A DNA stretch of 64,000 bases from assembly GCA_016710365.1 (NCBI GenBank), contig JADJVW010000061.1, positions 1-64,000 on the forward strand, read 5' to 3'. The position numbers and the translations under genes are program-made. Shown here in pieces: positions 21,496-30,409 of this stretch (position 1 is the stretch's first letter; each line of letters starts with the position of its first letter). This DNA comes from Candidatus Caldilinea saccharophila. Its GTDB lineage: Bacteria; Chloroflexota; Anaerolineae; Caldilineales; Caldilineaceae. Below the pieces are notes generated by a model. The model was not told the origin of the DNA, did no database searches, and saw only the letters and a program-made list of their open reading frames with translations.

Positions 21496-23184
21496 CTACA
21501 ATTCAGGGAGCGTCTGGGCAGTGCGCAGAATGTCTTCGGCGTATTTCCGCCGCGCTTCTGGCAGATCCTGCCATTCCCCCCCGTTGTCCAAAAAATCGCC
21601 TAATCGGTCGATGCCCCAATTGTACGCCACGAGCATCCACTCTTTTTCCGGACGTCCTTGTTGCGCCATTTGAGCGCGCAGATAATCCAGATAGACGGCC
21701 GCCACCTGCACATTGCTGTAGCTGTCGAAGGGATCGCTGGCCCCAACCGCCGGCGCCCATTCGCGCCAAGTTGTGGGCAACACCTGCATCAGCCCCATCG
21801 CGCCTGCACTGCTCAGCGCCAGGGCGTCGAAGCCGCTTTCGACATACGCCTGCGCGGCCAGCATTCGCCAATCGAGGTCATATTGTGCGCTGACAGACTG
21901 AAACATCTGCGCGTACGTCATTGGCGCGGCTGCCCCCGCTCCACTGCTGGGTGCGGCGTTGGCCCTGCTGGATGGAGGCGCCCCCGCACGCACTGGCCCG
22001 CCGCTGCCCGGCGCCGTCACCTGGTCGGGCAGGACAAGCGGCAAGGAGGGGTCCGGCTGATTCTGGATGGCTGACGCCAGCGACTGCGCCGTGCGTGCTG
22101 TCTCCAGCAGAATCCGGGGGCGCCACCGGTTGATTGAGCGTGACGATGATGATTGCGGGTGCAGGGGGCGCGACCGGCGCTGACGCCTGCGAATCCAGGG
22201 TGTTGGCGCGCAAGAAGAGCGCACTCACCAACACGAACAGGATCATTGCAACGAAACCGGCGCCAGCCAGCCCCGCCAACGATGCCATCTGCCAGGCGCC
22301 GATAACCGGACGGACTTCAACCGCCCCCCGCAGTTGTTGGAGCAATGCGCCATCCTCGGCGCGCGCCGCCAGGCCATAGGGCAAGGAGCGGCTGTGCAGC
22401 GCGGCCCAGGGGAGGCGCGCCACTGTCAAGCGCACTGGCACGCGCACGCGCTGACCAGGACGCAAGGAAAGCTGCGCGCTGGTTTCATCTGCGCTGCCTG
22501 GGAAAGTCATGCGGCCAAGTCGCGGCGGCGCTGTCCCTTCCAGCGTTAAAGCAAGGGATCGATTGCCTTCATTGGCGACGCGCAGCGGCAGCACAAGCGC
22601 GCGCCGCCACCAGGTCGCGGCTTGTTCGGGAGAGTCCATCAGATCGAGCAGCACGCGCTCAAATGGCAGCAGGGTGAGCACCAGACCGGCGCGCGCCATG
22701 TGTTCGGGAGCGTCCGGGGACCTGACGACGACGACCAGATGATAGTCGCCCGCCTCGGCGTCGCGCGCGCGCGGAGGAGCGATCGTCAGTTCTAACGTGC
22801 GCCTTTCGCCGGGCGCAATGGCCGCTTGCAAATAAGGCTCGACCACCCAACGGTCATCTAGCCAGCCTTCGAGATGAGCGCGAGCGGTCAGGCCGCGTGT
22901 GCTATTGTTGAGCACTGTGATCGGCAACGTCACGACGCCGCCCGGCTCAACCTGCCAACGGCGCTCGGCCAGCGTCACGATCAGCACGTCATCCTGGCGA
23001 TCGGGAATGCGGGGTGCGTGGTCGACGTCAGCGACATTCACGTTATCGGTGGCTGCGCCATCAATGTCCCAGACCTGCCAGTTATCGAGTTCAGCCGGAA
23101 GCCGCTGCACGAGCGGCTCAGTTTGGCCGATGGTGTATGTTCTTCTGGCGTGGGCAGGGGGCGCGACACTTCGTCGTTGTGCAT
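21496..23184 (-). CDS. Membrane protein with Ig-like repeats and lytic transglycosylase (SLT) domain, frameshifted
   Basis: Two frames join into one protein. The first part has Ig-like beta modules (VEPGGVVTLPITVLNNS, about residues 45-250) and one membrane helix (MASLAGLAGAGFVAMILFVL). The second part, in another frame from about 22115, has a Pro/Ala linker and an SLT domain with the catalytic Glu in AYVESGFDALALSSAGAMG and LMQVLPTTWREWA. The break falls at a run of five G, so one base is probably lost or gained. The SLT domain cuts peptidoglycan glycan strands outside the cell. The N-terminus is unclear: the promoter at 23192-23220 would give a leaderless start near ATG 23184, which needs another shift to reach the main frame. 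Confidence 0.65.
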
Positions 23185-23191
23185 GTGCGGT

Positions 23192-23220
23192 AGTATGAAA
23201 CGTGAAGCGCACCGTGTCAA
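23192..23220 (-). promoter_or_regulatory. Sigma-70-type promoter for the lytic transglycosylase gene
   Basis: On the minus strand TTGACA (23220-23215) is followed after 17 bases by CATACT (23197-23192). The -35 box is perfect, and four of six -10 bases match. The start point would fall close to an ATG at 23184, so a leaderless message is possible. Confidence 0.5.
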
Positions 23221-23318
23221 GTAAAGGGAACTGATAAAGCCAGCGGCGCCGTTGTAAGAATATGGCAATCGTCAGCAATGTCACTGAAAAACCGCATCGT
23301 TTTGGGCATCCTGGCCTC

Positions 23319-24095
23319 ATGCATATCACGCGGCGGCGATTGGCGTTTATCCTCTTACTGGGTCTCATTGCGGTGGGACTTGGCTTCCCCGTCGGCTGGC
23401 GAGCCTGGGTAAGTATGCGCTACGCTCCGTTGCTTCATCCCTTGGATGAAGCGCCTTCCGCGCGCGTCGCCTTAGTGTTGGGCGCCCGGGTCTACGCCAA
23501 CGGACGGTTGAGCACCATGCTGCGCGACCGCGTCGATACTGCGGTTGCCTTGTATCAAGCGGGTAAAGTCCACAAACTGATCATGAGTGGCGCGGGGGAG
23601 GCCGAGTACGATGAACCTGCCGCCATGACGGCCCATGCGCTCGCGCGAGGAGTTCCGGCTGAAACCATACAACTCGATTACGGCGGCCTGCGCACCTACG
23701 ATTCCTGTTATCGAGCCAAAGAGATCTTTCAAGTGGAAGATGCCATCATCGTCACGCAGCAGTTTCACCTGCCGCGCGCGTTATTTTTGTGTGAGAGCCT
23801 CGGCATTCAGGCGTCTGGCGTGATTGCAGATCAGCGCGTCTACAGCCCGCGCTCAATTGCCTGGTCAGAGATGCGCGAGGCGCCGGCGACTTTCCTGGCG
23901 CTGATCGACATCGTGCAGCGCCATCCGCCGCCGATGCTCGGCGCTCCGATCCCGCCTCGAATAGCTTACCGCATACACGACGCGCCTCATTCAATCTCAA
24001 TCGTCTGCTCCGAATGTCCTTCCCGCCAGTTGCCGCTGGAATCGCCAACCGCCCAGGCAGTCGTGATGCGAATCGTCATGCGCCCTCGCGGTTGA
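23319..24095 (+). CDS. SanA/YdcF-like DUF218 membrane protein
   Basis: This DUF218-family protein of up to 258 residues has an N-terminal membrane helix (LAFILLLGLIAVGLGFPVG) and the SanA pattern: ARVALVLGARVYANGRLS, KLIMSGAGEAEYDEPAAM, TYDSCYRAKEIF and VTQQFHLPRALFLCESLG. SanA proteins are linked to envelope barrier function. The ATG at 23319 is preferred. The last 40 or so residues after GAPIP do not look like the family and run antisense over the next gene. A single lost base near 23958 would give a stop at 23962-23964 and remove the overlap, so the true end is probably there. Confidence 0.75.
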   Translation: MHITRRRLAFILLLGLIAVGLGFPVGWRAWVSMRYAPLLHPLDEAPSARVALVLGARVYANGRLSTMLRDRVDTAVALYQAGKVHKLIMSGAGEAEYDEPAAMTAHALARGVPAETIQLDYGGLRTYDSCYRAKEIFQVEDAIIVTQQFHLPRALFLCESLGIQASGVIADQRVYSPRSIAWSEMREAPATFLALIDIVQRHPPPMLGAPIPPRIAYRIHDAPHSISIVCSECPSRQLPLESPTAQAVVMRIVMRPRG

Positions 24096-24364
24096 AGCGG
24101 CGCGGCGTTGCGCACCTGGATCGGCTGTTGTTCGGGTTTTGCGGGTCGGCTGAGCATCCCCTGCAACAGCTTCCAGCCCAAGCCAAGCGCCAGGCTGGCC
24201 GCGCCGGCCAGCAAGGGCGCCGTCGCCTTGCCGACGAGCGCCGGCAGGTTGCTCTGCAACGCCGGCAGCGCTGCCTCTCTATCATGGCCGCAATGACTGC
24301 AATGGCGTGCCTCCATCGGAAAGCTCTTGCCACACTGCGGGCAGATTCGTGAGATTTCGGTCAT
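23987..24364 (-). CDS. Zinc-ribbon membrane-associated protein
   Basis: This 125-residue protein begins with a zinc ribbon (CPQCG near residue 8 and CSHCG near residue 22) that would bind one zinc ion. A weakly hydrophobic segment (LLAGAASLALGLGWKLLQG) may be a membrane helix, and a beta-rich C-terminus ends in acidic residues. No enzymatic motif is seen. The start ATG at 24364 opens MTEISRICPQ. It is probably a small membrane-anchored regulatory or scaffold protein; the function is unknown. Confidence 0.6.
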   Translation of the reverse strand: MTEISRICPQCGKSFPMEARHCSHCGHDREAALPALQSNLPALVGKATAPLLAGAASLALGLGWKLLQGMLSRPAKPEQQPIQVRNAAPLQPRGRMTIRITTAWAVGDSSGNWREGHSEQTIEIE

Positions 24365-24554
24365 TATCGTCGTTCCTCGTCATTCGATGCAGGTCTGATC
24401 CACATCTGATCTACGTCACTCCACTGTACAAACCCGGTTGCAGTGTATCATCCTGGATGCACCACGTCAACGCATTCTGATTCTGAGCGATCGCCCAAAA
24501 ATTTTGGTGAGAACGTCAGGCGCAGTTGAGCACGCGCGTGCTGCTGTCCTCCGG

Positions 24555-25175
24555 TTAGTGAGCAAACCGGTTTTCCTGCGTCGGCGTGACCGTCGGCGTC
24601 CACGTGGGACCTGGCGCCTCAGCGCCGCGTTGCACCACCGGCAGATAGGCACTGGGCGTCAAGGCGACGCGCTGCACAATGTTCAGTGGGATGCCGTAGC
24701 GATCACGTTGCGTGCTGACCGTGTAGCCTCCGTAGGTGCAGTCCCCAGCGCTGATCGAACGGACATGCGCGGCCACCGTCAGGTGATGCGTCACGCCGGG
24801 TAAGAGATGGATTTCGACGCGTGCGGGCGCGCCTGCACTGCCAAAGCTGCCGGCTTGGGTGAAAACGCCAGACGCAGTCGTAACCGTGACCGTGACAGAT
24901 CCCCCGTTGCCAATGTTGACGACGATCGTCTGGGTGAGTAACTCGGTGGGCGACAGCACCGGCTCCACCCACAGGGGCTCCGGCGTGGCGAACGGGCAGG
25001 GCATATTGGTTGGGCCTGGCGCAAGTGTCACCGTAGCCGTGATCAATGGCAAGGACTGCAAGGCTGTGCGCTCTGCCGAACCTGCCTGCACCGAGGAAAG
25101 CATCACAGCGGCTAAGAGAGCCATCGTCCCCAACGTAGCAAGAGACAAGACCAGCAGACGGCGATAATGGATCAT
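24555..25175 (-). CDS. Secreted protein of unknown function
   Basis: This 206-residue protein has a clear N-terminal signal (RRLLVLSLATLGTMALLAAVM then VQAGS), a beta-rich middle with GNGGSVTVTVTTASG, and a Thr/Pro tail (GPTWTPTVTPTQ) of the kind common in secreted Chloroflexota proteins. Two Cys (near residues 60 and 150) might form a disulfide. AGAGGG precedes the ATG. No known enzyme or binding domain is recognised. Confidence 0.6.
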   Translation of the reverse strand: MIHYRRLLVLSLATLGTMALLAAVMLSSVQAGSAERTALQSLPLITATVTLAPGPTNMPCPFATPEPLWVEPVLSPTELLTQTIVVNIGNGGSVTVTVTTASGVFTQAGSFGSAGAPARVEIHLLPGVTHHLTVAAHVRSISAGDCTYGGYTVSTQRDRYGIPLNIVQRVALTPSAYLPVVQRGAEAPGPTWTPTVTPTQENRFAH

Positions 25176-25220
25176 GAAAAGTCCCTCTGCGATTTTCTTG
25201 GACAGCTATGAAAAAGGGCT

Positions 25221-25493
25221 TCACTCGCCAGCATCACGCAGCACACGCTGAACCAGCGCATCGCTGAGCCAGAAGCCGGCTTGCCAACGCAGCGCCTCGA
25301 TGAGTGGGCGTATTACGGGGATCAGCCCGCGGTGGCGGACGCTTTGTAGCACTCCAATGAGTTGCGCGCCCAATACATGCGCTCCTTTGACAGTCAACTC
25401 ATGCCAGACTGCTTGAGGAATCGTGGCCGAATCACCTCTCGATGAATTTCGATCGATGCCATTGCTGTCATCTTGATCAACCTTTTCGATCAA
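25221..25493 (-). pseudogene. Remnant of a DUF3368 PIN-like toxin gene
   Basis: The translated stretch ATIPQAVWHELTVKGAHV looks like the early part of a DUF3368 protein, and GLIPVIRPLIEALR followed by GFWLSDALVQRVLRDAGE is its typical C-terminus. The middle (about 70 residues with the second acidic cluster) is missing and the N-terminal strand is not present. The reading frame opens with a TTG. No UPF0175 antitoxin is found beside it, so this is probably a decayed toxin copy. Confidence 0.6.
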
Positions 25494-25593
25494 CGTTCAT
25501 CTTTGCTCTGCAACTTTTGCCATGTTTGTCGTGCCACCGCGCCTGACATACAGACGACATCTGGCGTGAGTGTATCTCACATTGGGCGCCCCT

Positions 25594-28500
25594 TCAACCC
25601 TCCACCACTGCCGCCACTCGCGCCAGCCCGACCGCCTGCGCCGCACGCAACCTATATAACCCATCGACCAGCAGATAGCCCTCGCGCACGCGACGCACCG
25701 TGATTGGCGGGCGAACGGCGCCGTCGCGTCGCACTCGCGCGATGGCCTGGTCGAGCTTGGCCGGGTTGAGCGCCAGCCCCTGCTGCGCAGCGCGCACGCG
25801 GATCTGCTCGGTGGCAATCTCGATCGCGGGCTGACTCATTGACGGAGTGATGGCCTGCTGGGTCACGGCTGGTTGAACAGACGAAGCCGCCGGCTGATTT
25901 GTGAGTGAAATGCTGAGAACGAAGCCGGTGATCGCATCGAAGTCGGCTTGCAGGGCAGCGCTTGCTTCCGGTGGGGGCGCGACAGCAAGCGTCACGGCCA
26001 CCTCGCCGCGGTCGAGGAAGATGCTTGGCCCTTTGAGCAGCTGCCACGCTCGTTCCTGGATCAGCCGCCGCGCCGCGTCGAGGATGGCGCCCTGGTTGGG
26101 CTGCGGGTTGATGCTGAGCGGCCAGCCAATCTGCTGCGCGAGTTGGTCGATTGTCGTCTGATGGCGCCGTCCCACCTGCGGCGAAATGAAGGAGAGCACA
26201 ATGGCGCCCTCCTTGAGGCTGGTTTTGTAGAGCGTCGTGCCCGCCAGCGCCTGCTGGATTGCAGCGTAGGCAGCGTTGATTTCCAGCGACTCGCCGCCCG
26301 CGGGCCGCGTCACAAGATCGGTTTGCCCCGTCTTGCTTCCCGCGCCGCGCGCCTCCGTAAACGCAATCTCCAGTGTATAGCCGCTGATCGCAGCAAAGCG
26401 GGCCGCAACTTCGGCGCGTTGGGTGCGGGCCGCGTCATGCGGCGGCGTTATCGTCACCGCGACGCGATGCTCGCTGCGGTGGATCGACGGCCTTTACGAA
26501 CCTCCCAGCCGGTGGGCAGACACTCGCCGACCAGCGCGTTGAGCGCAGCTTGATTGGCTTCGGGCGCCACCTCAAGCGTCCAGCCGGTCAGCGCGGCCAG
26601 CGTCGCGAGTGCATCGGCGTAGCGATTCTTCGCCACGTCAGGAAAGTCAAAGGTGAGCGTCAGGACGTGGTCGGCCAGCCGGTAGCCTGTACGCCGCAGC
26701 CGCGCGTCGGGCGGGAAGTGCTGATTGGCCGCGGCCAGCGCCTGGTTTGGCTCCATGACCACCGGCGCATCCAGTGTGCGCAGCGAAGCGTCAAGCTGCG
26801 CCAGCGCCGCGCCGGCGTCAGCGCCATTGTCAAGCACCGCCAGGATATCCTCCGGCCACACCGCAAGCAGCGTAGCGTGGCTTGGCTCGCCTGCCTTCTC
26901 AATCTCCCAATCTCCAATCGCTCGATCCCCAATCTCCCGATCCCCAATCCCCACCCTCACCTGATCCGCATCCTGCGCCACCCCGCGCGCGACCAACGTT
27001 TCGCCTTCCGTGTTGCGCACCAGCAGCCGGCGTCCGATTAGATCGCCGTGTGCGCGCAATTGATCGCGGCGGCGCAGCGTCAACTCCACCTGGCCGCGGG
27101 AGCGCAGCCGATAGGTTGCGGCGCGCGCCGGATCTGCAGCAAAATAGCACGCATCCGCAGCCAGCGCCCGCGCCAGCTCGTCGTGCTGCCGCGGCGTCGA
27201 GCCGGGCTGTACACCCCACCACGTCTGCGCCAACGTCTCCAGCGAAAAGATAGCGCCGGCCTCGTCTGGAGTCACCCCATCGTGCGCCAGCGCTTCCCAC
27301 AAACGCCGCACATCGGGCCGCCGACCGCCGCCGATGCCCTCGTTGCGCTGCGGCCGCACCGCGGGCGTGAACTCGAAGCCAAAACTCTGCCCCGCACGCG
27401 GCAGCCGCACGCGACGACCCCGCGCGCGCAGCGCCTCGGCCAGACTGCTGCGGGCGGCTTCGTCGCCATGCACCAGGAAAACCTGCGTCGGGTCGAGCGT
27501 CTCCACAAAGCTGACCAGTTGGCCGGTGTCGGCGTGCGCGGAGAGCGAATAGGTGGCGAGCTTGCACTGCACATCGACCTTATCCTTGCCCAGCCGCAGC
27601 GTGCCGGCGCCGCGCTGCGCCATCTCCTGCAAGCGGCGGCCGGGCGATTCTTCGTCCTGATAGCCGGTGAGCAGGAGGGCGTTTTCAGGATGCCCGGCCA
27701 GCGCCCGCGCGTAGCCAACCGACGGCCCGCCCGCCAACATGCCGGAACTGGAGACAATGATCGCCGGGCCAGCCTCCCAGATCAGGGCGTTGCGCTGAGC
27801 ATTCGTGCGCACTGGCTGGATCGTCCCGCCAAAGAACGCGGCGCCCTGCTCTTGCAAGGCGAGGGGCAACGCTTCGGGGTGCTGGCTGTAAGCGTCACAG
27901 ATGGCGCGCACCATGCCGTCCGCCCAGATTGGAACGCCGGCCAGTTCGCCGCGGCGTTGATATTCGCCGAGCGTCAGCAGCAGCTCCTGGGCGCGGCCGA
28001 GCGCAAAAGCGGGGATCAACACCTTGCCGCCCGCGGCCGTGATCGCGGCCACCGTCTCCACCAGCCGCTGCTCCTCGACGTGGCGATTGGCGTGCAGGCG
28101 ACCGCCGTAGGTGCTCTCCAGGATCAGCACGTCGGCCCCGAATTTGGGCGGGCGCGCGCCGTCCACCGTGCGCTGCGGCGAGATCGAGATGTCGCCGGAA
28201 ATCAGCACGCGCCCTTCCGCCGAAGCCAGCCCGATCATGGCCGCACCGGCAATGTGCCCGGCATGGAAATAAGTAGCAGTGAGGCCGGGCGCCAACGTCA
28301 GCGGCTGGTTGAGCGCGACAGGCGTAAACGCGGTCATCAAGCGCGTCGTCGCCACCTCGTCGTAGAGGGGCAGCTCGCCCTCTTCCTCCAGCCGCGCGGC
28401 CATGATGCGCCGTGCGTCCAGATGCAGCACGCGCGTCAGTTCGATGGTCATCGGTGTGGCATAGACGGGCACGGCCGGATAACGCTCGCTGACCAGTTCA

Positions 28501-28721
28501 AGCGAGCCGGTGTGGTCGGTGTGGGCGTGGGTGACGAGAATGGCGTCCAGCGCGCCGCGCTAGAACAGGCTGAGGTCGGGCAGTTGGTCGCCGGCCAGCC
28601 CCCAGCGCGCCTTGGGCGTGGGGCGGATGCCGGCGTCGATCAGCAGACGGCGGCCCGCGATTTCAATGAGAATGCTGCTGGCGCCAACCTCGTCGGCGCC
28701 GCCTAGAAAAGTGATCTCCAT
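25594..28721 (-). CDS. Metallo-beta-lactamase/beta-CASP nuclease with repeat domains and ParB-like C-terminus, frameshifted
   Basis: Three frames join into one gene. The N-terminus (MEITFLGGADEVG) starts at 28721; an extra base near 28560 breaks it just before the metal motif HAHTDH (28512-28529). The beta-CASP part follows (SGDISISPQ, ESTYGGRLHANR, SAHADTGQ), as in CPSF-like ribonucleases. The tail has four related beta-alpha units: LADHVLTLTFDFPDVA and IHRSEHRVAVTIT, then EGAIVLSFISP and LDRGEVAVTLAVAP. A lost base near 26493 splits the first pair. It ends in a ParB-like module (RPPITVRRVREGYLLVDGLY). A family C palindromic repeat (26888-26965) is read in frame. The protein may process RNA; the role of the tail is unknown. 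Confidence 0.75.
26888..26965 (-). repeat. Family C repeat read in frame inside the nuclease gene
   Basis: The plus strand shows CTCAATCTCCCAATCTCC and further units of the same kind. In the gene it is translated as low-complexity GDREIGDRAIGDWEIEK, between two structured segments. It matches the intergenic family C elements. Confidence 0.75.
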
Positions 28722-28730
28722 CGTAAAAAT

Positions 28731-28772
28731 GCCTTTGCGTCTTTGCCGCGTTGCGTCTTTACGGGAAAGGCT
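28731..28772 (+). repeat. Fragment of a family D repeat
   Basis: CTTTGCGTCTTTGCCGCGTTGCGTCTTT resembles one arm of family D. The other arm is missing or decayed, so it cannot form the long hairpin. It lies just upstream of the nuclease start codon. Confidence 0.4.
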
Positions 28773-28796
28773 ATGGTTTAACTGGATTTTGGTTGC

Positions 28797-28860
28797 GTGC
28801 CGGGGAGAGGCTGCCCACCTTTCCGTCAACCAAGCGGCTTGCAGCCTGTCCCCGGCACGT
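28797..28860 (+). repeat. Palindromic repeat, family E (ACGTGCCGGGGA)
   Basis: GTGCCGGGGAGAGGCTG on the left is imperfectly matched by CAGCCTGTCCCCGGCACG on the right. It separates the nuclease gene from the lipoprotein gene. A perfect relative is at 29852-29917. Confidence 0.7.
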
Positions 28861-28868
28861 ATGTCCAC

Positions 28869-29654
28869 TTATTGCGTAGGTTGGCGCAACGCATAAAGCG
28901 CCAGCAACGCGTAGGCCGTCGTTTCGGTGTCAGCCCCATCCGCTGCGCCTGCGGGGGTGTAGTGGGCGGCAAAGCCGCCGTCCTTGCCCTGCAAGGCCAA
29001 CAACTGGCGCACGATGGCGTCGTTCACCGGCGCGCCGAGGCGCTCACCGACCAACAACGCCAGCGCCAGGTGCGCCGTTGTGTACGGCCCCGTTGCATCA
29101 CCGGTGAGAAATCCCGTCCCGTCAAAACGTTGCATTGCCTCAGCAAAGCGCGATTGGGCGAGCGGGGCGTCATCCTGGTTCCAGGCGTTGAGCGCCGCAA
29201 AGAGCGCCAGGTCAGCAGCACTGGCCCAATCCTCGATCACGCCTTCTCCGGTGTAGGACTCCAGCCAGATCGCAGGTGCGGCTTCCTGTTGCAGTGCGGA
29301 CTTGGGCGGCCATGTCACCACGTCGCCCTTGATCGTCTCGAGCAGCCCATTGCCGGTTATCCTATAGCGTTCGAGGCCGGTCTCCAGCTCGACGGACAAC
29401 TCGGCCGCGTGCGCTTCTTGCAGCACCCATTCGACGAGCAGGTTGTCCGGGGCCAGCCAGACAACATCGCTCTGCTCGGGCGAAGGGTGCAGCAGGCCGG
29501 TTGCGCCGTCATACTGGCGCGTCAAAAAGGCCAGGGCGCGCCCCAACGTCGGCTGGAAAACCATCGGCGTGGGTGTGGGTGCAGTCACCAGCGCCGGCCC
29601 CGCGCACGCCGCCAACAGCGGGATCAATAGATACAGCAGAATTCGATGTCGCAT
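28869..29654 (-). CDS. Lipoprotein with alpha/alpha-toroid-like repeats
   Basis: This 261-residue protein has a lipoprotein signal with LLAAC (lipid Cys at residue 17). The body has helical repeats, and the end KDGGFAAHY plus ETTAYALLALYAL resembles terpene cyclase/prenyltransferase or pectate-lyase-like alpha/alpha toroids. Acidic catalytic motifs of true cyclases are absent, so a carbohydrate-related or purely binding role on the outer face of the membrane is more likely. It lies between two family E repeats. Confidence 0.6.
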   Translation of the reverse strand: MRHRILLYLLIPLLAACAGPALVTAPTPTPMVFQPTLGRALAFLTRQYDGATGLLHPSPEQSDVVWLAPDNLLVEWVLQEAHAAELSVELETGLERYRITGNGLLETIKGDVVTWPPKSALQQEAAPAIWLESYTGEGVIEDWASAADLALFAALNAWNQDDAPLAQSRFAEAMQRFDGTGFLTGDATGPYTTAHLALALLVGERLGAPVNDAIVRQLLALQGKDGGFAAHYTPAGAADGADTETTAYALLALYALRQPTQ

Positions 29655-29851
29655 GATGGTTCATCCAATGGCAAAAGCCGTCAAGACGCCGGATCATTTT
29701 GGGTCATTGTACTGCCACTGCGGATATTTGTAGAGTTCGGGCGCACCTGGCTGAAGATCGAGAAATTCGATTTAACCGGTATTCGGATGGTGCGGCTCCC
29801 CGCTTCAGAAACAGGCGGCCAGCTTTTGGGTCAACGGGATCTCGTATGGTT

Positions 29852-29917
29852 ACGTGCCGGGGACGGGCTTGCGGTGCTTCGGTCGAGCAGACAACCATCA
29901 GCCCGTCCCCGGCACGT
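29852..29917 (+). repeat. Palindromic repeat with perfect 18-bp arms, family E
   Basis: ACGTGCCGGGGACGGGCT at 29852-29869 is the exact reverse complement of 29900-29917, with a 30-base centre. The arms are intact, so the element seems recently formed or conserved by selection. Confidence 0.8.
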
Positions 29918-30050
29918 AAGGCCCGACCACATGAATTCCGGTTGAACCCAGCTATTTCTTCAACCAGGCGGCTTGCCGGTCGTCTGCGGCGTGTAATCCC
30001 ATGCAATGGTAAGGGAGAAACCTCACTGAACGCGCCCCGGCTTCTTGCGC

Positions 30051-30056
30051 TATAAT
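30051..30056 (+). promoter_or_regulatory. Consensus -10 box before the MoaD-like gene
   Basis: TATAAT matches the -10 consensus in all six bases and lies about 46 bases before the GTG start at 30102. No good -35 sequence is found at the usual distance. Confidence 0.4.
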
Positions 30057-30101
30057 TATGGAGCAGTCATTCCGATCGATTACCAAACAGGACAGACCAT
30101 C

Positions 30102-30377
30102 GTGCAGGTCTCAGTACGACTCAGTGCAGCTCTGGCGCAGATCACCGGTGCAGCGCGCATGCAAGTGACAGTTTGCGACGCGGCCACCGTGGCCGATGTA
30201 CGCCAGGCGCTGCTCGCCAGTTGCCCTGCGCTGGCGCCACGCCTGCAGCACGCTGTGTCGATGGTTGGCGGCAATCACGCGTCGCCTACCGATATCGTGT
30301 CCGCTGATCAGGAAGTTGCTTTCCTGATGCCGGTCGCCGGTGGCGCAGGCCGGGCGCGCCTTTTGCGTTTTTTGTGA
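30102..30377 (+). CDS. MoaD/ThiS-like ubiquitin-fold protein with C-terminal extension
   Basis: This protein of about 91 residues has the beta-grasp fold pattern of MoaD: VSVRLSAALAQITG, a central helix TVADVRQALLASCP, and the end FLMPVAGG. MoaD carries sulfur as a thiocarboxylate on the final Gly and must end in GG. Here GG is followed by ten residues (AGRARLLRFL), so it would need trimming or act differently. GTG at 30102 is the likely start. It is followed after 32 bases by the acetamidase gene. No moaE or other molybdopterin gene is seen. Confidence 0.65.
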   Translation: MQVSVRLSAALAQITGAARMQVTVCDAATVADVRQALLASCPALAPRLQHAVSMVGGNHASPTDIVSADQEVAFLMPVAGGAGRARLLRFL

Positions 30378-30409
30378 CCAACTATCATTTGTTCAAGGAG
30401 TCAATGATC

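Larger units (their letters stand above)
29655..30101. other. Gene-free stretch with a family E palindrome
   Basis: This stretch separates the divergent lipoprotein and MoaD-like genes. It contains the perfect palindrome at 29852-29917 and, near its end, TATAAT at 30051. A few short open frames show no protein-like features. Confidence 0.5.

Noticed and set aside
27048..28706. Long plus-strand frame opposite the nuclease (552 codons)
   Set aside because: It is antisense to conserved beta-CASP motifs and has no protein-like features.
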